A program made the translations under genes and the position numbers. From Aphrophora alni (taxonomy: Eukaryota > Arthropoda > Insecta > Hemiptera > Aphrophoridae): DNA of 64,000 bases. Under the pieces are notes generated by a model. The model did no database searches, was not told where the DNA came from, and worked only from the letters and a program-made list of their open reading frames with translations. The stretch lies in NCBI GenBank assembly GCA_963513935.1, contig OY740766.1, positions 2,014,001 through 2,078,000 of the forward strand. The letters run 5' to 3'. Positions 1 to 15,075 of the stretch are shown here, piece after piece (within the stretch, counting starts at the first letter, position 1; every line of letters begins with the position of its first letter).

Positions 1-1771
1 TACTCCTTTCCCATTGTCATTATTCTTAGAGGAAAGCAGAGACCAAGTCCATGTTTTATTCAGATATCACTGATCCTACCGACAATACTGAGAACGAAAA
101 AAGCAGAGATAATTGACGGCTGATATTGTCTGCACATATTTTATTGAGATCGTAGCGAATGTTTCTCAGTCATTTTTTAAAATATCTAAGATACATGATT
201 ATGGTGAAAATGCATTTGTCATTTTGATGATTATCTTACTGAAGAAAATCAAAGGAGAACGAAAAGTGAAAAGAGCTTGCTGTTCAAGAATTTAGACTTC
301 TGATGAGGTTCGAACAACAAAATTAACTTTCCAGAGAAACCATATGAGAAACTGTTGGAGAATTTTTTAAAAAATCATGTTTTATTTCTATGTTTAGAAA
401 TGAATTTGAATGACCACAAATGATTACTAAATAGGTTACTCTAATAATAAACACAGCCATATCCTAGCTCTTTGATTACGACATTGTCATTGTTCTTGGG
501 AAAGACATTGACCTTTCAGTTATTCAAACTACATTAACTCAATACAACACTTATTTCCGAAATGCTGGGAGACGTGAACTGACTGATGTATTCTACTCCT
601 CCAACAAATGTTTTAAAGAAAAAGAAATTCTTCAAAACATTCTCTTTCTTCATGCTATAAGTCGTGATATAACTTCTGTTCTTTTTCAGTCAAGGAAAAA
701 TGAAGTAGTACCACTCTTCACAAGCACCCATTCTTCAATATATATGTTCACATTTTTCAAGACCCAAATACAGACAATCATTGAAACCACTGAATGTTTT
801 CTTGCAACCTTATACGGAGGTAATTTTCAAGAAATGAGTTACATTTGTTTTACCAAAAGCTGCAAAAATATTGAATTTAATTTTAGCTAGACTGTCACCT
901 AGTAAAGATACTGTTCGGTGTCATGGACCCAGAACTTACCTTCAAGTTCAACTACAGGTCGGAAACATAAAAAGTCCTTACAACTGGGGCTGGAAGCGGG
1001 ATAGATGTAGGATAACTCCAGTTACAATAACGAACAAACCAACAAGCATTGCTAAATTTTAGATTAGTGCAAAGAAAAGGTTGCAGTGGCAAGTGCAGCT
1101 CTAAGATACTGGACTGAAGATGCTTGATCATATGTATGTATTGGCAATAATCAGTATTGTGGAAATTCACCAGACATTTCCATAGACAATGAAGATGACT
1201 GTGATGATTCTAAATGACGAGATAGAAAAAAGATGACACATTTTCGAACCAGGACCAAGTAAACGACAAAAACAATATACTGTGGTGGTGTATTCTTTAA
1301 TATCAGTTAATAATTTAAATTTATTATAAATGTATTTACTAGAATAATACCAAAAAATTTAATTCACAGTCACTTGTTAGATGATATTAATAATTGTTCT
1401 CAGTATCTATTACATATACATAGATAAAACTTGTAGTGAATTTTATCATTTACAAAAATTGTTTACAATATTTTTCCCCTCTAAAACGTACTAGTAATGA
1501 AGTATTCAAGTAAACATGTGTGATATTTTCACCTTTTCTCCAACTTTCCGACTTCGTATCTCAGCAACCCTTTGGGTTACTAATTGAATTCCCAATTTGA
1601 ACCCAAAGCATGTGTATAGTTTGGTTTTATTTTTGAACCAGTTTCGAAATAAACAAAATTGGACCCTCCTTCCCTTTTTGTCCTGGATACTGTCTCACTT
1701 CAATTTCATACTTAAACAATTTATTATAATTGTACAAAATGCTATATGTAAAAAAGGACAAAAATATTTAC
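1..1771. other. WAC intron 4 (partial), no recognised feature
   Basis: AT-rich intron sequence below the exon 4 donor. Short open frames occur but show no family motif. Sequence near 480-860 has long uninterrupted stretches that may be an unrecognised transposon relic. Confidence 0.4.
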
Positions 1772-1857
1772 CTCTGAACTGTTCCTGTCATGATTGGTCC
1801 TATGTTCAGAATCCCTGCTTTCTCTGCTTCGTTTGTCTTTTGGAGACCTGACGCAAT
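1772..1857 (-). CDS. WAC: WAC coding exon 4
   Basis: This exon encodes DCVRSPKDKRSRESRDSEHR and TNHDRNSSE, an Arg/Ser/Asp-rich linker like the one that precedes the WW domain. Acceptor TTTTCAG lies above 1857 and donor GTAAAT below 1772. It joins in phase to exon 3 and ends on a codon boundary. Confidence 0.84.
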
Positions 1858-4800
1858 CTGAAAACAAAATTTATAATATGCAATATAATTACAGCTTACT
1901 TTTACTGTCTTTTTTTATATCTCATTTAAATAAAAATAGGCAGAAAGAAAAAAAAAAAAAAGGAAATATTGTACCCAGTTTGAGGACGAATTATATATTA
2001 AATTATACAGTAAAAATCGTCTAACCAAAATAAATTTGGCATTAAGGGAAAGCTGAAGATCTGAACTTGTATTTTCATATAACTAAAAGTGTATAAAACG
2101 TAATATAATATATGATTTAATTGGATGAAGTTAATGTTACACGTTCGTGAACTTGATCAGTATTGGCGAAGTGTCATTTTGTCTCAAAGATATATCACTT
2201 TTATTTATTTTTCACAAGTTCATATTTTTATTTAGTCTACTAAATGTTGGTACTGTCTTATAGATAAGTTCTTTCGCTTTCGATCGGATTCTTTAAATCT
2301 TGTAGCATTTATGCTTAGGAAGATATAGACAGTTTTCTATCAAAAGGCAATATCTGAAGATTTTGCCGAGGTTTTACGACAATATTTCGATTATTAGATG
2401 TGTTTATATGGAAGATTTTTGTACAGTAGTATAGTGTATAGATTCTGCTCTTTCCATCTATATATTATAAGTCTAGGTTTCTTGAGCATAAAGTCAGTAA
2501 ATCACCACATGAATATCCACTTCCGAGATCCGATTTCACAGTTTGCCATTGTATTGTGCGTGTACTTGTACTTATTAAAAGACCTGTTAAAGGCAATCCA
2601 AAAATTTCCCCTTCTTGTTCAACGGTACTTTTTTCTGTGTGTGTGTGGCCGAGGTAGCCATTGCAATAAGATCTCTTAATAACTGTAAATCTTCAGGAAT
2701 TGATGGGATGCCTACATGGTTATTGAAGAAATGCTCAAACTAATTCAGCCGGTAACTCTCCTTATAAACAATTCTTTTGCTCAAGGCATATACCATGACT
2801 CTTAAGTTAGCACAAGTAATTTCCAGTGTTTAAAAATGAGAACAAACCGTTAATAAGTAACTATAGTCCCATTTCTCTCCTTCCGGAAATAAGTAAATTA
2901 TTTGAAAAACTTTACCTTAAGCGCCTTCAAAAATTTTAAAATAAAATGTATATTCTATCTCCAAACCAATACGGTTTCAGGAAAGGTTGTGAAAGCAGCT
3001 ATAAATTTAATTGAATTTGTTTTGTCAGCCAAGGATGGATGAGAGAATGTAGTGTTTTTCTCAACCTATCTAAAGCATTCGATTGTGTTGACATTAAAAA
3101 TTTATTTTATATCTTAGAATTGTATGGCATCAGAGGTCTCCCTCTCCATTGGTTTAAGTCATACGTGACCAATAGAGTGCAGTTTGTCCAGGTTTCAATG
3201 GCATTGTCTGATCCAATTGAACTCAAATATGTAGTCCCTTAAGGATATTTTGGGACCAGTATTGTTCATTTTATACATTAATGACCTAAACAATCATGGT
3301 AGTGGACAATTTAATACACTATGCTGATGACCCAACCCTTAGTTTTAAAAGTCATAAATTAGACGACTTGGAATTGAGAGCATTTATACAAATATAGCTT
3401 GTCAAAATTTCAATGAACGGAATCTTGGAGTTAACCCCTTTAAAACTAAATATTTGTATATAGCTTAAAATCTAATCAGTTTGAATTGAGGCCTCAGTGG
3501 AGCCAATACCTTGGTATCACTATAGATTGGGAGGATCACGTAAACAAACTGTGATCTTCCACAGTACTGCCCATTAACAGTTTTGAGGCTGGCATATTTT
3601 GGACTTTTTTTTTGTGTCATCTGAATTATGGAATTGCTCTATAGGGTAAATCTAACAAACAGTTGACTCATAGGGTCTTTAGGCTGCAGAAGCGAGCAAT
3701 AAGAATCATAGCTCGTTTGAGGTCTAAGGATTCATTTAATAGTTTGGGTACATGTATGTACATCCTTCAAGTAATTTTACATTAAAAGTTTAAGATTCAA
3801 ACAAGCATGCAATACTCTTAGCAGAGATAATTTCCATGGATCGTCATATTAGATTAACTTCTTTCAGGAAAACTCCATCTGAGGCAGGAGTTATTTTGAT
3901 GAACAAGCTCCCAAAAGTTCCAAAAGCTTGCCGCAAAATGGTGTACGGTACTGCTAATTAACAATGTTCCACCACACCAAGGAAATAAATGATCTTACAA
4001 TCAACGATGGTTGAATTTTTGTAGAATGCCCAATGTTACTGCTCTTATACAGTTCATGGACCAATGGGTTATAGCTCCCATGAAACAAAAGTATAAAAAA
4101 GAACTTTTTACAACAACACAATCGAAGAGGGTTATTTAAGACTTCATAATCCTGTGTGCAATTTACGATATTTCCGCTGCCTAGGATTCAGTAAAACTTT
4201 CTACGCTAGTGAAGTCATAGAGAAAAATCATGCCAAATATGGAAAGTTTTCAACATTTCATTGAACAGATGGAATCTGATTCAATATCTGATCTGAAAGT
4301 TAATTTAGAAAGATTAGTTCCTAGAGGAAAGATGTGGATGAAAATGATATTTATGGTTAAACTGTGATGTCAAAGAACCAACATTTGAGCACTTGATTAA
4401 TAAAGAAATCATTAATAGAATGAAAGACCTCTACTGAGCAACCGAAGATGACACACAAAGTAATGCTTTTACGTTCAACGGACTACTGCAGTATTTAGAA
4501 CAGAAAGGTGTCTCATTGCTGGCCAACAAACTAATGCTACGTAAATCGCAATCATAAAGACATCTTTCAAATGAAAAAACAAAAACTAAATTAACAGATT
4601 ATTTTAAATAAGTTAAAAAATTTTTCTTTGTTTTTATAAATAACATTTTTGTTTTCAAATAAGGTAATTTATTAACTCATTTATTTTGAACTAATTAACA
4701 CTAATTTTCGTTTCTAATGTTTCGCTGCACATTACTGTGTAGCTTAAATTGAACATAATTCTATTAAAAATAAAACAAGCTTTTTTACCAAGACATTTTC

Positions 4801-7800
4801 ATTACAAATTTCCTACAGTATTGGCGGATTATTCATAAATTTTAATATCCGTGAAAATCATACCAGTTAATACCGCAGATAATTGAAAGTTTACTGTATA
4901 AGAAAGTTTGAACATATAATATAACCACAATATAAATAAAATTATGCAAAAATTAAATGAGTAAACAAGATGTTTAAAATTGTATATAGTTTTAGTTATA
5001 GAGATATTAACCCTTCAACATCGTATTGTATATACCTTATGCACACCAGAGATGCACTGGCACAATATTATTACATATATTTACACATCGTGGCAATCTG
5101 TAAGCTTCTGACATCTACGGTATATTTCGATATGTAGCAATGCAGTAAAAATAGCACAATACTACTCTATTTCCGGAACATCTATTTATTTTAGTTCCTG
5201 TTGATAATACTCAAAGAAACAGCTGGTTGTTGACAGGTGTACCTGCTGAGTACCTTGTGTCTTGGTTTATTTGTGTTATTTTAAGGAACAAGCTCTCCTT
5301 AGACCTCACACACAATAGTGTTATGACTAGGTGTGTCTCCTAGGCCTCGTTAGGCATGGATATTGACTTGATTGAGACAGTTATAGTCTGAGCTAGTGGT
5401 GATAGCCCTCTTCCTAATAAGTGTAGAATTAAAAAAAAAAATGTATCCCGGTATGATTTGGGGTTATAATGGAAGATTACACCACTTGTAAGGAAAACTT
5501 TATGGATAATTCTGACCACAAACATTTTGATTAGAGATATACTTTATATATTCGGATACTACTTTGATGCCAATATAATGGATGTCATAACAGCAAATAC
5601 TATTCTGTACGATGATAGAGCTAAGCAAGGCATGACTTTACTTTGAAGATCGCGAGAGTGGGCGCCTGTTACAAAAGAGATGTATGTACCGAGATATGAT
5701 AATAGAGATGGGGATAGACCAAAACCATCACTACAGTCACATTATATGAAAAATCCTTTACTGAGGTGTAATATATTTCCAAGTACCATATCATTGGAGT
5801 CCTTTGAGATGATTTATAAACATTTGCATTTTAACGACATAACAATCAAATAATATCAGGGTCCAAATTTTTCAAAATTTACCCCATTGTGAAATACATG
5901 AATGACAGGTTCAATCCTCTTATGGACTAGGTCTATCACAAAACATATCCATTGAAGAATCATTGATCCTAGTGAAAGAACACCTGTGTTCAGACAATCC
6001 TTACCACTGAAGACCCTCCCAATTTAGAATAAAATCATTTGAACTCTACTAGTGGTTATTTCTAATTTATACTGGCAAAAAGAGTTTTTGAATGTCTTGC
6101 TATTCCTCTACAGTGATTGAATTTATTCTTCAAATTCAACTGAATTTTCTCATCTAAAAAAAACCCTATATGGAACTATCTAAAGCCTTCTAGGGAAAAT
6201 GTGACAAATGACATAAAGGGTAAAAACTTGAAAAAGGTGAGATTACATTTTTGTATAGTGAAGTGAGAAAGTCTGGTCTTGATAAAAGAGTTGATACATT
6301 TCACAAGCACGAAATAGAGCAACAAAAAAGTAAAATTGGAAAAGATAAAATGAAGCCAGTATTAGCCTCTGACTTTAGTAAGCAAATGGGAGGAATCGAT
6401 GTTAGGAATCAAATGTTGAACACTTATCTCCCAGAATGTAAAAGAGGACTAAAATGGTACATGAAAATATTTAAAAGATTGTTGAACACGTCTGTTTTGA
6501 AGTTTACATAATTTGGAGAACATAAAACGTCACAGACATGACCAGTTATCATTTAGATTATAACTTGTCAAAGTTTTGTTCAAGACAAATGGATCTGGAG
6601 TAATAGGTGCCAGTGCAGATAGCCTTCAACTGACCTCAAGCCATCAGAGGACCAACAGAAAAGCATTTCATTCATAAAGTTCCACCAATAGAGAAGACCA
6701 ATGGTGTGAGGAGAGAGAGAGAGAGAGAGACTGCCCTAAATATCAACATTTAAACAAAAATTATTATTAGCAGTATTTTATTTTAGTATATTGTACATTT
6801 TTCTACATATTTCAGTGAAAAAATTACCAAATTTGTTTTTTAAAACTGTTTTACCTAAATAATAATGATATTTTTGATTTTTGTAAACATAACTCATATC
6901 CAACTGTACTCAGGAAAAATGTACCGTAGCTAGGTTATGAAAGCCTGCCTGATAAATCCCACGTTATGTTAAAGGGTTAAGTCAAGAAAAAGTACATTAG
7001 CACTTTTTTCCAACAGCATGTATATCTAACTAGTGATTCCAATTTTACAATTTTCCTTGTATAACAAGATAAGTGTTTTATAATTATATATTCAACACTT
7101 TGTTTTATCATACAACAAAATATATATATATACAGTGCAACCTCGTCGGCCCCCTTTAAGTCGGATCTACGGGTAATCCGTACCGGTTTGCAATAAATAA
7201 ATATAAATATCAATTATTATAAAATATGCTTTTTGGTAGCGCTATTGTTTTATACGAGCGCATAATCGTAGCGTATTGCACGGTGATCATGTTTCCGCCG
7301 AGTTCACGCAACCAAGGTTGTTTGACGTGACTGTACATCTGATGCCTAACTGTAGCGCTGCGTGGTGAGTCATTGTCACCTAGGTGATTCAGACGAGGAA
7401 AACGCTGAAGAACCAGAAATCATCAATCATGCAGAAGGAGCAGCTCACTTAGATGAATTAATGGTGTATTTTGAGCATTAGAAAAAGACTACACCTGCCG
7501 AGCTTGTCATGTTGAAACGGATGCGCGACCGTGCCGCACATAAACGTTACTCGAAGCTGACGCAACAGAAACTTACAAGCTTATTCTCAAAAAAGTAGAC
7601 ATCTGTACAGTCCACAGATGTGTTTGTTGTTTTATTGTGATGAGTAAATATTTTTAAAGTGTTTTTCTCCGTAATAAAGGAAATTATTGTAAGTACAGTA
7701 AGTATATTTTCATTTTTTTTTGTGTTTTCTGCTCTTTCTTCGGCTAACACGGATTTTCGTTATGTCAGATCGGCCGTGGTTCCGGCTGGTCCGACTTAAC

Positions 7801-10800
7801 GAGGTTATACTGTATATATATAGCCTACACTGCTAATATAGAGGCTTCACACAGATTTCAGTCTATATTTGAGATGAAATTTTAGATTTGATACCAAATA
7901 AAACACAAGAACCTCTTTTATTATAATTGCACATAAAATCATGTTTAGTCTATTTAGTACCTGAATATTTTTCTCTCTGTTTATAGTCTCTAGTTTCTCT
8001 CTCCTTTTCTCGTACTTTTTGTAAGAAGGAGCTCTTATTCTGGTAGGTTCTCTCTCGCGGACTCTCTGAATCCGGGCTATCCGAACGATATGAATTGCCG
8101 TTTGGAGAGTCCCGCATTCTGTCTTCCTTGCACCGATCAGCATAGTTTCCTTTTGATGAGTTATATTTTGAATTCTAGAACAGGATAAAAACAAATATAT
8201 AAGATAATTTTTTCTAGTAAATAACAATGAAAGACCTTTAATTTGGTAAATAAAATCTACTTAAAACTTAAGTTTGTTAATGTTTTTGAATAGCCTTTCT
8301 CAAACAAAATGACCAAAAAAAAATAAAAATAAAAATAAATGAAATGATAGTTAATAGTTTTAAAGAAAAATAAGACCAACAAATTTATTCTAAAAAAAGT
8401 GAGGGGGGAGGGTTATTTCCAGAGAACAGTGTGACTAACATCTTCCAATTTTACTCAAAGTGAAAATACAGCTCTGTTTGTTTTGTAAGAATAAGATTTT
8501 GTTTGTTAGCCGATAAATAATATATTATATAAAATGAATAAAAGGGCAAACTACCAATCTACAAAATTTTGAGGTTATTTTGATCGGATATTTCTTTAAC
8601 AAAATAGTCTAATAATACAAAATTTAAGATAAACATATATTTGTATAAACAAGAATATAAAGAACTATGTACTTTATTCTAGTTTTAGAAGCCGTAAAAC
8701 CGCTTGACTTATCAAATTGTCAAAATAAGCACATACAAAAGTAATATTTTAACTTTTATAAAAGTCATACAAATTCGAAAGAAAAATTAAACTGATAGAA
8801 GAAAAACTAATTTTAAAATATATCTGGCTGGCAATAGAAATAGAATTGATAACATGTTAATATAAATATATAGTTATAACTTAATAACTTTTCCAAATAT
8901 TAATTTTTACCTTCTTCCAATATAAAATGCATTTTATTGTATTGGTTTAGTAGAACTAATTACAGTTTAAAGTTTATTAGAACAGATGAGAATTAAATCA
9001 TAGATTTATAGTCTTACTTTGATCATTAACTTCTTTATACTCACCTTAAGATGGGAAGAATCTGCATTTACAACCTAAAACAAACATCATAATAATTGAA
9101 AAAGAAAAAAAAAATTGACAACAAAAACAAACTGAAATGGACAAGGTAATAAAATATATAATATTGGTAGATAATTTCATACATTATGTTTCAATGACTG
9201 CAATACGGTTAATTTTTTCTAATTATTATATTGTTGTTACGGTGTATGTGAACAATTTTGTACGCCATTATATTACCTTGTTCATTTCAGTCGACAAAAC
9301 TTTTTGCAGTCATTGAAACACAATGTATGAAATTAACTACCAATATTATATAATGTTCATTGTATATACAAATAATGGCCTCCATCCTAAAAAATGCACT
9401 CCAAAAGCATAACATCATTGTCACACACCGAACTAATAATAATATACAAAAAATTTTGCGTAAAAAACAGGAAATTCCAACAGAGAAGAAGTCAGGCATC
9501 TAAAAAATAGCGTGTGACGACTGCGATTGTTTTTACATCGGGCAGACAAGCAGATCGTTCATGGATAGATATAAAGAACACTTGCCCAATAATAGCCTGT
9601 ACGCTAATAGATCAAGTTTCGCACAACACATTATCGATAACAAGCATTCGTATACAAACTTTGAATGTAACCTGACACCTCTCCACATCATTAAAAAAGG
9701 ACCAATGATGAATGCCATTGAAGAATATGAAATTTACAAATCACTTAAACAATCACCAAACGATATTCTCAATGAAAAATTATCTTTCCAATCAAACGCA
9801 TTATTTGAGACGGCAATGAGTCATAAATAAACTGATATGACCAACCCATAGTCAGATAACCTTGGCCTCACCGTGATGCCAGTAGTTCGCGAACCATGAA
9901 ACTGTGCGCATGTAAAAAAATGTTAAAATCAACGTATATGTGTATTTATTTATTTGTGTGTATAGTGTTAATGTTTTTGTTGTGTTTAATGTTTTAACGA
10001 CCTCTACGGGGTGAAATAACTGAAGATGGAGCTACGACTCCGAAACGCGTCTTTGTAATTAAGACAAACGCAAAGTCACATGACGGAAATATAAAGGTAA
10101 TATAAATAATTTATTACTCATTATAATATAATATTATATAGTTTATATAAGAAGTAGTTGCCATCCGACAAATGCAGACTTTGTAATATTTGTGCACTTG
10201 AAAACTAATTATTTTTAATGATTTCTAGATTGTGTTTTTTACTCCCAACTCTCTCGAGCTACATATATAGTTTAGGGTTGAGAAGAATACAAATATGGAA
10301 ATGATTTTAATCTAATGTAATTTAATATGTTACAAGTTGAACATACTAAAAAAAGGGAAAACAAAGGAAATTACTATTTCAAATATATGGTACAAAAACA
10401 TTGCACAAAACGAACCCATTTACAGTAACAAATACCAAAAGTAATATTTGTTTCAATTTTTATAAAAAATGCCATTACTTATACAGAAGAAAGAAAAAAT
10501 ATAGGCTAACTTTATTTATTACAGTTTTTCCTAATGTATTTTGTATGGGAAATAAGTTAATATAGACAATCTCCATCTTATAACGTTTTGTTAAATTGAA
10601 AACAAAAATATTATCAAAGATATTTATATATTTTAAATACAGCCTAAAAGCTTGTGCCATGAACTTAAGTATAAATCATATTTGATTGAAATTGAGTTTT
10701 TAATATCAGCAGTTAAGATAAAATTTTTGTTTTTGTTTTTATACAAATATTCCTGGAACCGCATTTTCTACTTATGTGCAATTTTGCACACTGGTTTGGG

Positions 10801-13800
10801 TAACTTCACATTTCATTCAATTTCAACCACAATTGAAATCAGTAGAACCAATTTTGAGAAATTAAGATTTTTTTATAACAACAACATGGTAATATTTTTG
10901 ATTTTTATGTGAACTTCCTTAACTGGTCCTTTTTGGTGTAATAACGACCAAAACGTTTCACTAAGAGCTTACATTTGAACAAAATCAGGGCACTCATTTG
11001 ACAGACATCATTTCAGTCACAGATATCATTCCAACTACTTGTTGAGGATCATTACTTCAAAGCAGATATATCAGCGCAAGACTATACTGATTTATTTGAC
11101 ATCACTTAATTATTACACTGACACTAATAGTAAAAATTTGTTTTTTCCAACAATTTAAAAAAAATAACTGTTAGATTTTATTAGGGTGTTTCACAGAGTG
11201 TGCTCATTACCCATGAACATTGAGTTTTTATTTTTAGAACCTACAATGATTAATCATGCATTATGGACGTTTTTTCCTAGCAAATATTTAAACCAACTTT
11301 AAAAAAATTAGGTAATGAAATGTCTAGTTAGCTTGCTGTTTGCATTTTACTCTCGCATGACTTAAGTATATGATAAAATGTACTGTGAGGATGTGTTTAA
11401 TACCTACTCAAGAGTTCTTAGTAAACTATCACTTTGTATCTATGAAACAAATCAAAAGATATTACCATCATAGATAAACTACCTAAAATTATTGAACATA
11501 GATGATCTGTGGCTAGCCTTCTTTGTTTACATAAAAATCATACTGCACAACTAAATACATTTAGAATTTTATATATGATGAAAATGTAGTATCTATTTTT
11601 AGTATCCTCATAATTATAAAACAGACATAAAATAAACCTAACCTATCATAGATGTTAAATATTCAATGTATAAGTTATAAACCTCATTCTGAAAATGTAT
11701 GATTACCTATCGTGGCTATATACTACTTTGGACATGAGCAGTACGATTGTTATGCAAAGAAGGAAGAAAGTTAGAAACAGATAGTGTGTTATAGACTGTT
11801 GTTTATCTTTATGATAATATTCCTTCTCATTTTAATATAATCTATAATAATTTTAAGTTCATAAAAAAAGTCATGCAATTGGAGAAAACTAAATCAATAA
11901 TAATACAAAATAAGATTATTTTACATTAAGATTAAAAGTTTATTTAACCTGCCTTGTATAGTTTTACTTTCTAACATACACTAGTATAAAGCATATATGT
12001 AGCCTACTTTCTAAAACCAAAATAATGGGCCAACTCCAAATGTGAGGTTCTCCCTCTCTCTTTCCAAAACAAAACATGTAATGAAATTTGATTAACCAGA
12101 CGAAATGGACCTCAATACATAAAGGTATTTACATTTTTAAACAACCACCAAGTACACGTGCATCAACCAAATTGTAAGTTTTTAAAATTTTTTAATGGAA
12201 ACATATCCAAAAGTGTAGCAACAAATTTTTGCGCTGATATCTGCAATAGAAATAAAATGGCGGCGGTTGACAGCGATTTATGGTTTAAACGATAACAAGC
12301 AATAAATTTTTTTTAAATTCTTTTATAGATTTTAATAACTTTTAAATTTAATTAACACAATATAACAAATAATAAAATTTCTTTTTATGATAAAATATGT
12401 TTCTTAAAAAAAAAAAAAATCATTCAAATTGACACCCGTCTACTTCACGTACGGGTAGCATAAGCATTTCTTCTTCGATTAGCCTTTTTAAATCCTCATT
12501 GGTTTCTATGCCATGGGAGTACATCTTTTCTGTTAGATATCCCCACAGAAAAAAAGTCACAAACTGTTAAGTCCGGTGTTCTAGGCGGCCAATCCATAAA
12601 ATCGCTTTTTCTTCCAATCCAACGACCAGTAAACTGAGTGTTCAGTAGATTTTTCACTTCTCGAGCATAGTGTGGAGTGGTTAAATACTGGTGAAATATG
12701 AAAGTCCGCATTTATTCGACGGTTAAATGCGGAATAACATGAGTGCTCAATACTTCTTGATACCCAGGCCAGTCATTGTCCTCTCAGAAATGTCGTAGGA
12801 AAGAACTCCATTAGCTCTCAAACTGTAATGCCCTTTGACCTAAGTTTCTTTTTTCCTGCAATATGAGGATTTGTAGTATTGTAGTAGTTAACATCGTGTC
12901 TACTTACTAAAAATGTACACACGTCTGAAAACACCAAACGAAGATGCCATTCATTGTCAGTCTCGTAATTTTCAATCACTTTGAAACAAAACTCCACTCT
13001 TCTGTCTGGGTCATCTTCAAAAATCCCGTGTAGGCCTACTCTGTGAGGTTTCTTGATTATTCGATGTACTGTAGACTTAGGCACACGAGTGCTTTAGGAT
13101 ACTTTTCGAATCGACGTGGGTTTACTTGGAGACTTTAATAGCAGCACACACATTTTCGGCTATGTCAGATGGCTGCCGGCGATTCTTTTTCTGTACACAA
13201 CCATAGGATAGATTACTAAAATCATCAGTCATCTTGAATATAAATTCTGACCTAACCTGTTCACAATGTTGTCCCATCCAAAAAGAGGGTTAGAGCTAGA
13301 TTAGGTAATTACAGCTATCAGAATACAGTACAGTCCCGATAATTCGGATTATACGGAAATAAGAACAAAACATAAGCTATGTGGGTAAATAAATGTATAA
13401 TGAATACAAAATAAGTTTAAATAATAATATGATGCATACTTGTTTAGGCAAACATTACTTTATTTATTTTTTTAAATTGTCCAATTTCTCATTTTAAAAT
13501 ACAGCCTCGTTATAAGCAGTAAAGTGACAGTATATTCTAAACAGCATAGTGTCAATCGGCGTATCTTCCGTTTGCTTCTTGACATAACAATAATGTGTTT
13601 AACACTGCCAAACTTTCGTGCACGTCATCGCTGGTATAGTATCTCTAGTTACCTCTTCGTTATCAGCTATACCAGTCAAATTGGCATTAACTTACATATT
13701 TTTAGCAACAAAGGGGGGTACGAAAACTATTTTAAGAAATAATAATAGTACACCAAGAAAGGGTCGCGTGAACTAAGAAGCCATGAAACGTCAAATTCTC

Positions 13801-15017
13801 TTTCTCACTAATTTTTATTGGGAGGTGTTCATTGGCTCGAATTAAACGGAACCTCGTACTACCGAAGCTCTAATGATCGAAACTCTACTGTATATCAAAA
13901 ATTCAAACGGTGTAATGAAACCTAATCACAGATAAAAAAATAGTTAAGAACATCTAACACATGTTGTGTTTGGTCATTGTTAATAAATATTTATTTTTAT
14001 ATAAATAAGAACTTGGTTATAATTTCACTTTCGTATTTTTTCTAAATTAGTTGTTAAACTAACGATAACTTTTGGATATAAATTAATTTAAAAATTTCGA
14101 TTGGCAATAATATAGGCCTAGTATGCAAAAACTGATACCAAGTTAATTTCAATAACTTTAGACAATAATATTGTTCATTTAAGGAGAAAGATGGTAAGCA
14201 CTATTCAAACAAGCACTATAGATAATAATAACTTTGTTGTTTAAAATTAAAAGCGCTAAAATTTGTATGTACACATGTGAAGTTATATCTCTAGAGTAGG
14301 TTATTTAATGAATTAAAACAAGCTGTTTGTTTCATAGTACTGACCGACCTAAAACAGCCAAAAGCTTATTTTTAGAATCTATTATGACTTGAACCTACTA
14401 ATGTAAAAGTGGGTTTGCCATAATTGTTGACCTCTTAACAAAATTTAAAAAATATCTCAATATGACTTTTATCAACAAATAAACTTACTTATCGCCATAG
14501 ATAAACATCCTAGATACAGATGCTCAGTGGGTAATTTTCATTCTTCTTTATGTCACTATCTTACAGCACATTCATAAAGTTTTACATATCCATAGTTTAG
14601 GTATTATTACAATTTTAAAATATCGAAGTATAAGGTTGGTAACAACATAACAAATACTTGAAATCTAGGTCAAGTTAACTACATAGATTATTTATACAAG
14701 AAAAGTTTGAGTATTTAAATACAAATTTGGGTAAATATGCATTGAATATTTGCTTCTATTTTGTGAAATCATTAAATACATACCTTATTATGAACAATTC
14801 ACATCTTACTGATTATGGCATTTGTCCCAACACCATTTTCAATGCACCAAATACTTTACTGTATTTATATACGAAAATATAATTTCAAACAAGGGAATAC
14901 TGCTTTAGTTATGTTAGTACAAGCGATGACATCAATAAATTTTTACCTCTGCATGACCTCCTGGATCTGTGAGCCCTTTATCTTGATATTATAATCATCT
15001 CTCTCTCTCTCCCTCTC

Positions 15018-15075
<58 letters not shown>

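Noticed and set aside
7847..8227. 126-codon minus-strand open frame
   Set aside because: It overlaps WAC exon 3 in a different frame; the exon frame with splice sites matches WAC, so this one is a shadow.
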